Positions 63,780-64,000 of a stretch of DNA of 64,000 bases are shown here, piece by piece (within the stretch, counting starts at the first letter, position 1; each line of letters begins with the position of its first letter). The stretch is from assembly GCF_003590645.1 (NCBI RefSeq), contig NZ_CP031834.1, forward strand, positions 4,216,501 through 4,280,500, written 5' to 3'. The position numbers were made by a program, and so were the translations under genes. Below the pieces are notes generated by a model. The model was not told the origin of the DNA. It searched no databases and saw only the letters and a list, made by a program, of their open reading frames with translations. Origin of the DNA: Mesorhizobium sp. DCY119. GTDB taxonomy: Bacteria > Pseudomonadota > Alphaproteobacteria > Rhizobiales > Rhizobiaceae.

Positions 63780-64000
63780 TTTCCCGAGAGCGCCTCACGA
63801 AACGTCGCGTGATAGGCGTTCACCATCGCTAAGCGGACATGGGAGAGGTCGATAAGCTGGTCGCGGATGGCGTCGCTGTAGGCTAACGATTTTCCGTCGA
63901 GCGTCTGGATGTCCTCAACGTCCTCCAACGTATCGACGAGGAAATCGCGGGTCTGCTCCGGATTGTTCAGATCGTATGCGTTGTACTCACTCGCCGGCAA
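63776..64000 (-). CDS. Tail assembly chaperone (G part), truncated by window end
   Basis: The last 74 codons before the stop at 63776, running off the window. The sequence (FLVDTLEDVEDIQTLDGKSLAY, HVRLAMVNAYHATFREALSGN) is acidic and helical, as in tail chaperones, and sits in the classical position upstream of the tape measure. It ends in a -1 slippery site. The true start lies beyond 64000. Confidence 0.7.
   Translation of the reverse strand: MPASEYNAYDLNNPEQTRDFLVDTLEDVEDIQTLDGKSLAYSDAIRDQLIDLSHVRLAMVNAYHATFREALSGN
63779..63785 (-). other. Canonical -1 ribosomal slippery heptamer GGGAAAC
   Basis: On the minus strand the codons TCG GGA AAC TGA end the chaperone. GGGAAAC is in X XXY YYZ register (G GGA AAC) and is followed directly by the stop. 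Slipping one base back reads CTG ACA GCC and enters the long frame ending at 63372. This is the exact layout of tail-chaperone programmed frameshifts. Confidence 0.8.

Overview
The window is high-GC alphaproteobacterial DNA, most likely from the Rhizobiales (a Mesorhizobium/Rhizobium-type genome). The main reason is a nearly complete succinoglycan-type exo cluster in the Sinorhizobium order, including the small rhizobial regulator ExoX. Gene assignments come from reading motifs and gene order; no database search was possible.

Left part (1-10 kb): the start of folD, then a first exopolysaccharide locus. It holds a Wzz/GumC-like chain-length protein with a long Pro/Gln-rich tail, a Wzx-like flippase, a DUF6492-type protein, a WecG/TagA glycosyltransferase, a GT4-type and a GT2-type glycosyltransferase and an O-antigen-ligase/polymerase-like protein, followed by a Tat-exported metallophosphoesterase. 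Between 11 and 15.5 kb lie proC, a VapBC-like toxin-antitoxin pair with a perfect palindrome upstream, a SAF-domain oxidoreductase and an OmpA-family protein.

Centre (15.5-36.5 kb): exoZ, exoQ, exoF and exoY on the minus strand; a 620-bp AT-rich control region; exoX and exoU on plus; exoV and exoW on minus; then exoK, L, A, M, O, N and P on plus. These build the octasaccharide (ExoY, A, L, M, O, U, W), decorate it (ExoV pyruvyl, ExoZ acetyl), polymerise and export it (ExoQ, F, P), supply UDP-glucose (ExoN) and trim it (ExoK). The block that holds exoT, exoI and exoH in S. meliloti is missing between exoW and exoK. An ExoH-like acyltransferase sits downstream of exoP, after a frameshifted phosphatase gene.

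36.7-49.2 kb is an accessory catabolic locus. A seven-gene minus-strand operon encodes a polar-amino-acid ABC transporter, an M20 hydrolase, an enolase-superfamily enzyme, a creatinase-like M24 protein and a DapA-family lyase/aldolase. Around it are a divergent GntR regulator with two winged-helix domains, a PLP aminotransferase, an SDR protein without the usual Tyr/Lys, and a CTP-synthase-type amidotransferase domain fused to an unrecognised N-terminal domain. I know of no described pathway with this gene set, and it is the best candidate for an undescribed system here.

49.5-64 kb is the distal end of a prophage, read on the minus strand: tail assembly chaperone with a -1 frameshift site, tape measure, DUF2460, DUF2163, NlpC/P60, a GTA-like multidomain tail-tip protein, glycine-rich fibre and DUF2793 protein. 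A Com/Dcm pair and three cargo genes (DUF6161, thermonuclease-like, membrane coiled-coil) follow. The right end of the window cuts through the tail module, so integrase, head genes and the other prophage end are not seen.
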